Assembly (NCBI GenBank): GCA_046094385.1
Contig: JBJTHJ010000056.1
Location: 1-17,317 of the forward strand
Direction of reading: 5' to 3'
DNA from: ZLKRG08 sp046094385
GTDB lineage: Bacteria > Actinomycetota > Actinomycetes > Nanopelagicales > Nanopelagicaceae
DNA: 17,317 nt
The position numbers and the translations under genes were made by a program. The notes below the pieces were generated by a model, which saw only the letters and a program-made list of their open reading frames with translations, made no database searches and had not been told where the DNA came from. Shown one piece after another: positions 6,478-14,130 of this stretch (positions are counted from its first letter, which is position 1; every line of letters begins with the position of its first letter).

Positions 6478-7503
6478 ATGCGAATTGGTGTGCTTACAGG
6501 TGGCGGCGACTGCCCAGGACTTAATGCAGTAATCAGAGCAGCGGTCCGAAAGGGCGTTAAAGAGTACGGACATGAGTTCGTAGGGTTTAGAGATGGATGG
6601 CGTGGGCCACTTGAGGGCCTAACCATGGAGTTAAATATTCAAACCACCCGCGGAATTTTGCCGCGAGGCGGAACCATCTTGGGATCATCAAGAACCAATC
6701 CATTCAAAATTGAAAATGGCGTCGAACGGATCAAGCAAAACTTAGAGAAGATGGGCATCGATGCGCTGATTGCAATCGGTGGAGAGGACACTTTAGGCGT
6801 AGCCACCAAGTTAGATGCGCTTGGTGTGAAAGTTATCGGTGTACCGAAGACAATCGATAACGATTTGAACAATACTGACTACACATTTGGATTTGATACC
6901 GCGGTAAATATCGCCGTAGAGGCGATCGATCGTCTACATACGACTGCAGAGTCACACCATCGCGCTTTGATTGTGGAGGTAATGGGTCGCCACGCTGGTT
7001 GGATCGCGCTGCACTCAGGCATCGCAGGTGGCGCTTCTTGCATTCTGATTCCCGAAGCTAAATTCTCCGTAGATAAAGTCTGTGAATGGGTCGAATCACG
7101 ATTCAAACAATCATATGCACCGATCATCGTGGTTGCTGAGGGTGCGATACCTCAAGATGGCGATATGGTCACAAAAGATCAAACGCTGGATGCTTTTGGA
7201 CATGTAAAGCTATCTGGAATCGGAGATTGGCTTGCCAAGCAGATTGAGGCAAAGACTGGTAAAGAGGCGCGCACTTCGGTGCTGGGCCACATTCAACGTG
7301 GTGGCACCCCAACAGCATTTGATCGCGTTCTAGCTACCAGATTTGGTCTGCATGCCATTACCGCTGCATCAGAGGGCGATTGGGGCAAGATGGTGGCGCT
7401 ACACGGAACCAATATCGTGCGCGTGCCACTGGCATCAGCAACTGGAGTACTCAAAACAGTTGATCCCGAACTCTACAAAGAGGCTCAAATCTTCTTTGGG
7501 TAA
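6478..7503 (+). CDS. pfp: 6-phosphofructokinase of the PPi-dependent type
   Basis: This group A phosphofructokinase converts fructose-6-phosphate to fructose-1,6-bisphosphate in glycolysis. The 341-residue length matches actinobacterial members. Motifs include GGGDCPGLNAVIR (8-20), GGEDT (101-105), PKTIDND (123-129) with catalytic Asp127, and EVMGRHAGW. The residues equivalent to E. coli Gly104 and Gly124 are Asp104 and Lys124, the pair known to accompany use of PPi instead of ATP as phosphoryl donor, as in the Amycolatopsis methanolica enzyme. The PPi-linked reaction is reversible, so it may also serve gluconeogenesis. The phosphoryl donor is inferred from these two residues and not shown. 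The ATG has GGAG 7 nt upstream. It is followed by aroG after a 75-bp gap. Confidence 0.93.
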   Translation: MRIGVLTGGGDCPGLNAVIRAAVRKGVKEYGHEFVGFRDGWRGPLEGLTMELNIQTTRGILPRGGTILGSSRTNPFKIENGVERIKQNLEKMGIDALIAIGGEDTLGVATKLDALGVKVIGVPKTIDNDLNNTDYTFGFDTAVNIAVEAIDRLHTTAESHHRALIVEVMGRHAGWIALHSGIAGGASCILIPEAKFSVDKVCEWVESRFKQSYAPIIVVAEGAIPQDGDMVTKDQTLDAFGHVKLSGIGDWLAKQIEAKTGKEARTSVLGHIQRGGTPTAFDRVLATRFGLHAITAASEGDWGKMVALHGTNIVRVPLASATGVLKTVDPELYKEAQIFFG

Positions 7504-7511
7504 TCGCTCGC

Positions 7512-7544
7512 TCTAATCGGTGTCTAATCGGTGTTTAATCGGTG
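7512..7544 (+). repeat. Three tandem 11-bp repeats upstream of aroG
   Basis: TCTAATCGGTG occurs twice exactly and a third time as TTTAATCGGTG, head to tail. A further TAATCG lies at 7501-7506 over the pfp stop codon, and an inverted CGATTA at 7554-7559. With 11-bp spacing the copies fall on nearly the same face of the helix. They end 22 bp before the candidate aroG -10, so they could be protein-binding sites or a replication-slippage duplication. Confidence 0.85.
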
Positions 7545-7566
7545 ACGCCCTTTCGATTAACTTAAG

Positions 7567-7572
7567 TAGAAT
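7567..7572 (+). promoter_or_regulatory. Candidate -10 element giving a leaderless aroG mRNA
   Basis: TAGAAT (5 of 6 matches to TATAAT) is followed by exactly 6 nt (TATCAG) and the ATG at 7579. There is no Shine-Dalgarno sequence. This is the classic actinobacterial leaderless layout, in which transcription starts at the A of the start codon. The -35 region is not convincing and falls just after the tandem repeats. Confidence 0.6.
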
Positions 7573-7578
7573 TATCAG

Positions 7579-8910
7579 ATGACCAATTTGGATACGCTCT
7601 TTACCCCAGGCTTGGTAGCAGCGCAGCAACCAAGATGGCCAGAGGCGGAACTTGCCGAAGCCGTCAAAGAGTTAAAGAGCTTCCCACCTTTGGTCTTCGC
7701 AGGCGAATGCGATGATTTGAAATCAAGTATTGCCCAAGCTGCAGATGGCAATGCCTTCTGGCTTCAAGGTGGAGATTGCGCCGAAACATTTGCTGCTGCC
7801 ACCGCAGATTCCATCCGTGATCGCATTAAAACAATTTTGCAGATGGCAGCGATTTTGCAATATTACTCTTCGCTTCCAGTTATAAAAGTTGGACGTATGG
7901 CTGGGCAGTTTGCTAAGCCCAGATCTAGCGATACTGAAACGCGTGATGGTCTTACTCTGCCCGCATATAGAGGCGATGCCGTAAATGATTTGGAATTTAC
8001 AGAGAGCGCTAGAAAGCCAGATCCAAAACGTCTGGTGCGTGTTTATAACACCTCGGCTGCAACTTTAAATTTGGTTCGCGCATTTACTCAAGGTGGCTTT
8101 GCAGATTTGCGAAAGGTTCATGATTGGAACAAAGGTTTCGTCAAAGATACGCCTTACGCCGCTCGTTATGAAGCGATGGCCACAGAGATTGGTCGAGCGC
8201 TTGATTTCATGAGATCTGCCGGAGTGGATCCCGAAGAGTTTAAGACCGTCGAGTTCTACGCAAGCCATGAAGCATTGATCTTAGAATACGAAAAAGCATT
8301 GACACGTATCGATTCTAGAACTGGCGCTGCTTATGATGTCTCGGGACATTTCATTTGGATTGGTGAGCGCACCAGGCAACTAGATGGGGCACATGTTGAC
8401 TTCGCAGCGAAAGTTAAAAATCCAATTGGAGTGAAGCTAGGACCAAAGACATCTGTTGATGACGCGCTTCGATTGATAGATAAGTTGGATCCAAATCGAG
8501 AGCCAGGCAGATTGACCTTTATCACGCGAATGGGCGCAGGAAAGATTCGTGAAGCTTTGCCAGCTTTGATTGATGGTGTCACCAAATCGGGGGCCAAAGT
8601 TTTATGGGTCTGCGATCCAATGCATGGCAATACCTTTGAATCATCTACCGGTTATAAAACCAGGCAGTTTGAAGATGTGATGGATGAGGTCAAGGGGTTC
8701 TTTGAAGTGCATAAAGGTCAAGGCACCCATCCCGGTGGAGTTCACATCGAGTTAACTGGTGATGACGTGACTGAGTGTCTAGGTGGCGGAGCGAAAATCT
8801 CGCCGGAAGATTTGGCAACTCGTTATGAAACAGCTTGTGATCCACGCCTGAATCACACCCAATCTTTGGAACTTGCATTTCTAGTGGCTGAGATGTTGCG
8901 CGATCGATAA
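7579..8910 (+). CDS. aroG: Class II 3-deoxy-D-arabino-heptulosonate 7-phosphate synthase
   Basis: DAHP synthase condenses phosphoenolpyruvate and erythrose-4-phosphate, the first step of the shikimate pathway. The 443-residue length and motifs are those of the class II (plant/mycobacterial) family. WLQGGDCAE carries the metal-binding Cys67, and YRGDAVN, HDWNKGF, SHEALILEYE, FITRMGAGKIREALP, CDPMHGNT (metal His), HIELTGDDVTEC (metal Glu) and CDPRLNHTQSLELA (metal Asp) follow in order. In Mycobacterium tuberculosis the same enzyme is regulated by aromatic amino acids and by chorismate mutase; whether that holds here cannot be seen. A leaderless promoter candidate lies directly upstream. ogt starts 3 bp after the stop, so the two are probably co-transcribed. 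Confidence 0.97.
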   Translation: MTNLDTLFTPGLVAAQQPRWPEAELAEAVKELKSFPPLVFAGECDDLKSSIAQAADGNAFWLQGGDCAETFAAATADSIRDRIKTILQMAAILQYYSSLPVIKVGRMAGQFAKPRSSDTETRDGLTLPAYRGDAVNDLEFTESARKPDPKRLVRVYNTSAATLNLVRAFTQGGFADLRKVHDWNKGFVKDTPYAARYEAMATEIGRALDFMRSAGVDPEEFKTVEFYASHEALILEYEKALTRIDSRTGAAYDVSGHFIWIGERTRQLDGAHVDFAAKVKNPIGVKLGPKTSVDDALRLIDKLDPNREPGRLTFITRMGAGKIREALPALIDGVTKSGAKVLWVCDPMHGNTFESSTGYKTRQFEDVMDEVKGFFEVHKGQGTHPGGVHIELTGDDVTECLGGGAKISPEDLATRYETACDPRLNHTQSLELAFLVAEMLRDR

Positions 8911-8913
8911 TCC

Positions 8914-9402
8914 ATGCCCTTATTTGCAACTACCATCGAGACTCCCATTGGTGGACTTAATCTGATTGCTGACGGTTCGATCTTATTAGCGGCAAATTTG
9001 AGCAATTTGAGGGCAGCAAAAGCTTCTCTGCATCCGGATTACGCTGATTTTAAAATCGAATCGGTCAAGAAGATTCCGATTATTAGCGATTTGATCAATG
9101 ATTATTTTGATGGAGATCTTCAAGCCATTAATGGAATCAAGGTCGCGCAACCCGGTGGAGTTTTCTCTCAGAGCGCTTGGAAAGCTATGCGAAAGGTAAA
9201 AGGGACAATCTCTTATGCGCAATTGGCTGCACGGGCTGGCTCTGCAGCAGCCGTTCGAGCAGCGGGAAGCGCCTGTGCAAAAAATGCCATCGTGTTGGTA
9301 GTACCTTGCCATCGCATCATCAAAACAGGTGGCAATCTAGGTAATTATGCATATGGTCTAAGTAAGAAGGAGTGGCTATTACGCCACGAGGGTGCGCTTT
9401 AA
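8914..9402 (+). CDS. ogt: Methylated-DNA--protein-cysteine methyltransferase
   Basis: This suicide enzyme removes O6-alkyl groups from guanine by transferring them to its own cysteine. The 162-residue protein has the usual weakly conserved N-terminal domain and a C-terminal DNA-binding domain. The helix-turn-helix region is seen in GTISYAQLAARAGS, the arginine-finger region in AAVRAAGSACAKN, and the active-site motif is PCHRII with Cys132. GNLGNYAYGLSKKEWLLRHEGA completes the family pattern. It begins 3 bp after aroG with no clear ribosome binding site, suggesting translation coupled to aroG. Its last 24 bp overlap the convergent ltaE gene. Confidence 0.94.
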   Translation: MPLFATTIETPIGGLNLIADGSILLAANLSNLRAAKASLHPDYADFKIESVKKIPIISDLINDYFDGDLQAINGIKVAQPGGVFSQSAWKAMRKVKGTISYAQLAARAGSAAAVRAAGSACAKNAIVLVVPCHRIIKTGGNLGNYAYGLSKKEWLLRHEGAL

Positions 9403-10386
9403 GACTTCGCAAGTTTTTTCGATATCTTGCTCGGTCAAATCACGATGCGTGACAAAACGTACGAAATTTAATCCCAACGCTCCCGCCAAGATCCCATTCT
9501 CTTTCAAGGTTTTTACATATTCGGCGGCATTGAAAGTGTAGTTACTTAGATCAAGCGCAACGATATTTGTCTCTGGCATAGGAAGATCAATTGCAGCTGC
9601 GATTTTCTTTGCATAGTCATGATCTTTTGTTAGCTCTTTTAAGTGATTATCAAGTGCATAATCTGCGGCAGCAGCAAGTAAGCCAATTTGGCGCATTCCA
9701 GCGCCGTAGCGTTTGCGCCAAACTCTGGCTTGCAAGATCAACTCTTTGTCGGCCAACAACATCGAACCTATAGGTGCACCCAAGCCTTTGGAGAAGCAGA
9801 CGCTGATGGTCTCAAAGTACTTTCCATACTCAGGGAAAGGGGTACCAGTTGCAATATGTGCATTCCAGATTCTGGCACCATCCAAATGCATTGATAATCC
9901 AAGCTCTTTTGCGCCCTTACTTAATTTGCCGATCTCTTCAATGCTTTGAACAGTGCCACCGCCAAAATTGTGGGTATTTTCAACGGCAATCGCCTTGGTA
10001 GATACCAAATAGGGACCAGCTTCAGGGTGTGCAAGTTTCAAGGGTACTGAAGCAATCAATTTTCCATTGACCGATAGCCAGGTTCTGGTGGTGATACCAC
10101 TGAAGGTTGCCGCTGCACCAAGTTCAGCTCTGGCAATATGAGCGGTTTGATCGAGGATTAACTCTTCACCAGGTTTTACTAAGAGGCGAATACCTAATTG
10201 ATTAGATAGTGAACCAGTTGGGGTGAATAACCCGGCCTCTTTGCCAAACATTGCACTGACACGTTCTTCGAGTGCATTTACAGTTGGATCATCGCCATAG
10301 ACATCATCACCTACGGGTGCGCTGACCATGGCAGCCAACATCTCCTTACTTGGCTTGGTTACGGTGTCGGAGCGTAGATCAATCAT
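9379..10386 (-). CDS. ltaE: Low-specificity L-threonine aldolase
   Basis: This PLP enzyme cleaves threonine or allo-threonine to glycine and acetaldehyde. The 335 residues start with the family hallmark IDLRSDTVTKPS and then VGDDVYGDDPTVNALEE. His83 in DQTAHI is the active-site histidine that stacks on the cofactor, HLDGARIWNA holds the cofactor-binding Asp169 and Arg172, and CFSKGLGAPIGS carries the PLP lysine, Lys200. The start ATG overlaps the end of the upstream EamA gene by 8 bp, so translation is likely coupled. The pairing with a permease could mean that the permease handles an amino acid or a related product, but this is inference. The 3' end overlaps ogt by 24 bp on the opposite strand. 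Confidence 0.93.
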   Translation of the reverse strand: MIDLRSDTVTKPSKEMLAAMVSAPVGDDVYGDDPTVNALEERVSAMFGKEAGLFTPTGSLSNQLGIRLLVKPGEELILDQTAHIARAELGAAATFSGITTRTWLSVNGKLIASVPLKLAHPEAGPYLVSTKAIAVENTHNFGGGTVQSIEEIGKLSKGAKELGLSMHLDGARIWNAHIATGTPFPEYGKYFETISVCFSKGLGAPIGSMLLADKELILQARVWRKRYGAGMRQIGLLAAAADYALDNHLKELTKDHDYAKKIAAAIDLPMPETNIVALDLSNYTFNAAEYVKTLKENGILAGALGLNFVRFVTHRDLTEQDIEKTCEVLKRTLVA

Positions 10387-11248
10387 TTATAGGTACGCGT
10401 TTTTGGGAACTTTCATGAAAGACGATGACATACATGGATATTACAACCAATGTCCCACCGATTAAAGTGCGAAGTGAGAGGATTTCGCCCCCAATCGACA
10501 CTGCAAAAATCGCAGAGAAGACTACTTCCATGGTCATGATCACTGCAGCTTTAGTGGACTCGATGATTGATTGCGACCATGTTTGAATGATGAATGCGCT
10601 AACAGTGCTGACAATCGCAGTAAAGATAATCACTGCCCATACTTCATTATCTGGCGGTGTCTCGATTCCTTCGGCAAACGAGGCGACTCCGGTCATCAAG
10701 GCAACTACGGCTATCTGAATCCAAGCCATAGTCCAAAGATCTCGACCTTTGCTCCACTTGCTTAAGCCGATGATCTGTCCGGTGTAGCAGAGTGCGCTTA
10801 GTAAGACCAACATCTCACCAATTCCAACTGCAAAACCTTTCAGCGAAAGAAGTGCCAGTCCGGTGGTGGCAATTCCAATGGAAACCCAAATTCGCCTTCC
10901 CAATTTGCGCCCGCCAAAGAATTGTTCAAATAGTGGGGTAGCCACGACATATAAACCAGTGATAAAACCGGTAATCGCAGCTCCAGTCATGGTTAATCCA
11001 TAAGTTTGCAGAATGAATCCGGCCCCTAAGAAAATTCCGGTTATTCCACCAGTCTTGAGATTATCCCAATTTAGTTTTCGAAGAATCTGGGGATGAATAA
11101 TCAAAAGCACGATTGCTGCCATTGCAAAACGATAGAAGAGGAAGCTATTTACAGATTGGCGATCCAAGACATCCTTCATGAACACGAAGGAAGCTCCCCA
11201 GGCCATCGCCACTAAAAGTAAAAGTAAAGCAGCTACCTTCTGTTTCAT
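10379..11248 (-). CDS. EamA/DMT-superfamily membrane permease (second copy)
   Basis: The 289-residue protein has about ten predicted membrane segments in two EamA halves. It starts with LLLLLVAMAWGASFVFMK, typical of the first EamA helix, and has TGLYVVATPLFEQFFGGRK at the end of the first half. The second half includes SALCYTGQIIGLSK, IIFTAIVSTVSAFIIQTWSQ and VVFSAIFAVSIGGEILSLRTLIGG. It is clearly distinct in sequence from the EamA protein at 1612-2478. The substrate is unknown. The start overlaps the nfo stop by 4 bp (ATGA) and the end overlaps the ltaE start by 8 bp, so the three genes form one translationally coupled run. Confidence 0.9.
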   Translation of the reverse strand: MKQKVAALLLLLVAMAWGASFVFMKDVLDRQSVNSFLFYRFAMAAIVLLIIHPQILRKLNWDNLKTGGITGIFLGAGFILQTYGLTMTGAAITGFITGLYVVATPLFEQFFGGRKLGRRIWVSIGIATTGLALLSLKGFAVGIGEMLVLLSALCYTGQIIGLSKWSKGRDLWTMAWIQIAVVALMTGVASFAEGIETPPDNEVWAVIIFTAIVSTVSAFIIQTWSQSIIESTKAAVIMTMEVVFSAIFAVSIGGEILSLRTLIGGTLVVISMYVIVFHESSQKRVPIND

Positions 11249-12126
11249 CCGCGCAACTTCTTAAGTAGCGCAACCTCTTTGCCGTGTTCGGGTTCTTCAC
11301 CTGGTGTCTCTAAAATTAGCGGGGCGTTGGAAATAGCCGGATGTTTGAGCATCTCTTTAAATGGTTCGGTACCGATATAGCCATCACCCAGATTTTGGTG
11401 GCGATCCTTCAGCGCTCCACAAACATCCATCGAATCATTGGCATGCACTAATTGGAAGCGTTCGGCACCGGCAATCTTTACTAGCAGATCCAAAGTCTCA
11501 GTCATACCACCTTTTTTGGCAATGTCATGACCTGCTGCAAAAACATGGCAGGTATCTAGGCAGATTCCGACTTTCGGATGGTACTCGAGAGCCTTCAGAT
11601 AATTTTCTAGGTCATCTAATTTCTTAACCAAAGATTGGCCTTGTCCAGCGGTTGGTTCTAATAACAGAGATGGCCCATCATCTGGGAGCGCTTCCAGGAT
11701 TGGCATCATGCCATCATGAATCTGTTTCCAAGCTTTCTGAACATGGGATTCATCGACGGCAGATCCAGTATGAATCACAACACCTAATGCACCAATATCC
11801 CTGCCGCGTCGAAGCGAATACTCCGTAGATGCCAATGAATTCTTGTATGTACCTTCTGTAGGTGAACCTAAGTTGATTAGAAATGGTGCATGTACATAAG
11901 TGGTGATATCCATTTGCGTAGCTTTGGTTCGAAACTCCTCATCAGCTTTGAAGTTGGGTTCTGGCATCGCCCAACCACGCGGATTAGAGGCAAAAACTTG
12001 AATAACTTCGGCTTTGATGGTTTCGGCATACCCCAATGAACGCTTGGCCATGCCACCGGATGTGGGGGTGTGAGCGCCAATGCGCGGTAGTTTCTGGGCT
12101 GATTTATCAGCCGAATTCTTGACCAT
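11245..12126 (-). CDS. nfo: Endonuclease IV (AP endonuclease)
   Basis: Endonuclease IV cuts DNA 5' of abasic sites in base excision repair, using three zinc ions. The 293 residues fold as an AP-endonuclease TIM barrel. All nine expected metal ligands can be assigned: His79, His119, Glu157, Asp191, His194, His228, Asp241, His243 and Glu273, in YVHAPFLINLGSP, VVIHTGS, LLLEPTAG, ICLDTCHVFAAGHD, LVHANDSM, DRHQNLGDGYIG and LILETPGE. The protein should be active. It begins 5 bp after the Ser/Thr kinase, with AAGG in the gap as a weak ribosome binding site, and overlaps the next gene by 4 bp. Together with ogt it is one of two DNA-alkylation/base-damage repair genes in the window. Confidence 0.97.
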   Translation of the reverse strand: MVKNSADKSAQKLPRIGAHTPTSGGMAKRSLGYAETIKAEVIQVFASNPRGWAMPEPNFKADEEFRTKATQMDITTYVHAPFLINLGSPTEGTYKNSLASTEYSLRRGRDIGALGVVIHTGSAVDESHVQKAWKQIHDGMMPILEALPDDGPSLLLEPTAGQGQSLVKKLDDLENYLKALEYHPKVGICLDTCHVFAAGHDIAKKGGMTETLDLLVKIAGAERFQLVHANDSMDVCGALKDRHQNLGDGYIGTEPFKEMLKHPAISNAPLILETPGEEPEHGKEVALLKKLRG

Positions 12127-12131
12127 GCGCC

Positions 12132-14117
12132 TTACCCTACAGTGATTGTGACTTTACTGCCACGAAGTACTTTGCTTCCAATCTTTGGTGAGATTGCAGT
12201 TACTTTCTTTACTGCTTTATTGCCCATCCTTTTAACAGTGACTTGCAAATCAAGAGCTGTAAGCGCTGCTTTTGCATCTTTCTCTGTCAAAGAGAATACA
12301 TTTGGAATGAAAGTAAAAGCGGAGCCTTTGGATATGATCAATTCAACTTTTGTAGCCTTAGGGAAACTCTTTCCACCTTCAGGCGTCTGATTGATCACCG
12401 CACCTAGAGGCACAGTCTCACTGAATTGATATTTAGGTATCACTTTAAAACCTAGCTCAACCAAAGTATTTAGCGCTTCTTCGCCAGTCTTATTTAAGAA
12501 ATTAGCCATCTCGATCTGTTCGATACCTTTGCTAACGATGATCCGTACGGCAGCGTTCCGCTTGACGGATGATCCACTAGCTGGTTCAGTTGCAATCACA
12601 TAACCCTTTGGAAATTGATCGTTAAATCTCTCTTCGATTACGGGATTTGATACCGGGATGGAAGAGAGCAATTTCGTCGCTGCTTCTAAAGTTAATTTGG
12701 AGAGATTTGGAATTTGATAGCGCTCGGGTCCCTTTGAGAGTACCAACTCAACGGTCGCACCCTCTCCGACTTTTTCGCCGCCAGCTGGATTGGACTCGAT
12801 GATGATGCCCTTGGAGATCTCTTCGCTGAAGACTTGTTTTGCGATTTCGCTCTTTAAGCCAAGTGGTGTTAGCACACTCTCTGCTTGAGCCAAAGTTCCA
12901 CCTATCAATGAAGGAACCGCGATCTTGGCGCCGGGACCAATCAAAGTCCACCAACCTCCAAACCCAAGTGCTATGGCCAGCAAGATGGCAACTTTTCTAA
13001 ATTTGCGTTTAGGTCTTCTAACCTGCTCGGTCTGGTTGGAACTCTTAGATTTGCCAGTCGCAAGCGGTTGAGTGAGTTCTGCGGTTAATTCATTGGCCTG
13101 ACTTTGCGCTGCCTCTTCATTAATTGTCGCTCTTTGCAAGGTGGGCTGTTGCTCGGATCTCGAATCATTTGGTTTCTCAGCTCTATTACTTTTATTTGTT
13201 TTAGCCACTTGAGTTCGAACTGGCAGATCAAGTTCCAGACTCATCTGTTGCTTTGCCGGATCGCTCTTTATCTGAATATTGCGAAGCGCGTTTGCAAAAG
13301 CCTGTCCATCCCTAGGGCGATCATCAGGGTTGCGACTAGTTGCGGCAAAAATTAATTCATCTAATTCTTTCGGAAGTTTTGCATCTCTTGCATTTAATTT
13401 GGTACTGACTCTTGGAATATCCTCGTTGACATGTAAATATGCGATTTGAAGTGGCGAGTCGCTAATATGCGGACGCTGTCCGGTCAACATTTCGAACGCC
13501 ATTACTCCCAGCGCATAAATATCGCTACGGGAATCTGCAATGCCGCGTTGAACCTGTTCAGGGGATAGGTATGAGACGCTACCTAAAATCACGCTGGCTT
13601 CGGCGGTCATCGTCTGACCAAGCCCGGCACCTTTGGCAAGGCCAAAGTCGGCTATTTTGATGCGACCATCATGTGAGATCAAAATATTCTCTGGTTTTAT
13701 ATCACGATGCACTATTCCTATTTGATGCGCTGCAGCCAGAGCATTAACGATAGGTGATAAGTAATTAATGGTTTCGCTTACCGAAAAGTTACCTTTGCTA
13801 GATATCAATTCGCGCAAAGTCTGTCCTTCAACCAATTCCATTACCAAGAAGACAGCTGGAATTCCAGATTGATTCCAACCCTGGTCCATCACGTTGACGA
13901 TGTTTGGATGTGAGAGCGAGGCTGCTGCCTTCGCCTCTCGAATAAATCTAGAGATGAACTCCTCGTCTTGCGCGAGATGTGAGTGCATGATTTTGACGGC
14001 GACTTTGCGATCTAATCTAGTATCCAAGCCCTCATAGATGGTTCCCATGCCGCCATTGGCAATTATTCGGATCAATTCATAGCGGTTATCAATCAATTGG
14101 CCGCTTAGATCACTCAC
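12132..14117 (-). CDS. Transmembrane Ser/Thr protein kinase with four PASTA domains (PknB/PknL type)
   Basis: This 661-residue kinase has a cytoplasmic Hanks-type domain (about 10-275), a polar linker, one membrane segment (about 373-391, KVAILLAIALGFGGWW) and four extracellular PASTA repeats of about 66 residues each up to the C-terminus. Kinase residues are complete: Lys42 in VAVKIM, Glu61, HRDIKPEN (137-144), DFG (157-159) and SPE (185-187). The nucleotide loop reads IANGGMGTIY, with Ala replacing the usual first Gly. PASTA domains bind peptidoglycan fragments, so it is expected to sense the cell wall. Proximity to aroG and a prenyl diphosphate synthase recalls the pknL locus of mycobacteria, but orthology is inferred. 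The start is GTG with no Shine-Dalgarno sequence; a TAAAAT -10 lies 7 nt upstream. Confidence 0.95.
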   Translation of the reverse strand: MSDLSGQLIDNRYELIRIIANGGMGTIYEGLDTRLDRKVAVKIMHSHLAQDEEFISRFIREAKAAASLSHPNIVNVMDQGWNQSGIPAVFLVMELVEGQTLRELISSKGNFSVSETINYLSPIVNALAAAHQIGIVHRDIKPENILISHDGRIKIADFGLAKGAGLGQTMTAEASVILGSVSYLSPEQVQRGIADSRSDIYALGVMAFEMLTGQRPHISDSPLQIAYLHVNEDIPRVSTKLNARDAKLPKELDELIFAATSRNPDDRPRDGQAFANALRNIQIKSDPAKQQMSLELDLPVRTQVAKTNKSNRAEKPNDSRSEQQPTLQRATINEEAAQSQANELTAELTQPLATGKSKSSNQTEQVRRPKRKFRKVAILLAIALGFGGWWTLIGPGAKIAVPSLIGGTLAQAESVLTPLGLKSEIAKQVFSEEISKGIIIESNPAGGEKVGEGATVELVLSKGPERYQIPNLSKLTLEAATKLLSSIPVSNPVIEERFNDQFPKGYVIATEPASGSSVKRNAAVRIIVSKGIEQIEMANFLNKTGEEALNTLVELGFKVIPKYQFSETVPLGAVINQTPEGGKSFPKATKVELIISKGSAFTFIPNVFSLTEKDAKAALTALDLQVTVKRMGNKAVKKVTAISPKIGSKVLRGSKVTITVG

Positions 14118-14124
14118 AGAGGGA

Positions 14125-14130
14125 ATTTTA
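14125..14130 (-). promoter_or_regulatory. Candidate -10 element giving a leaderless Ser/Thr kinase mRNA
   Basis: On the minus strand TAAAAT (5 of 6 matches) is followed by 7 nt (TCCCTCT) and the GTG start at 14117. No Shine-Dalgarno sequence is present. Its first three bases are the TAA stop of the upstream P-loop kinase. A 14-bp palindrome CCGCGAATTCGCGG at 14151-14164 is centred about 40 bp upstream of the start. The -35 is weak. Confidence 0.5.

Noticed and set aside
6478..7503. Ordinary ATP-dependent PfkA
   Set aside because: Asp104 and Lys124 replace the two glycines of ATP-dependent enzymes.
7535..7560. Inverted repeat TTAATCG ... CGATTAA as a pfp terminator
   Set aside because: The arms are only 7 bp with a 12-nt loop and no T-run follows. 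The left arm is better explained as part of the tandem repeat.
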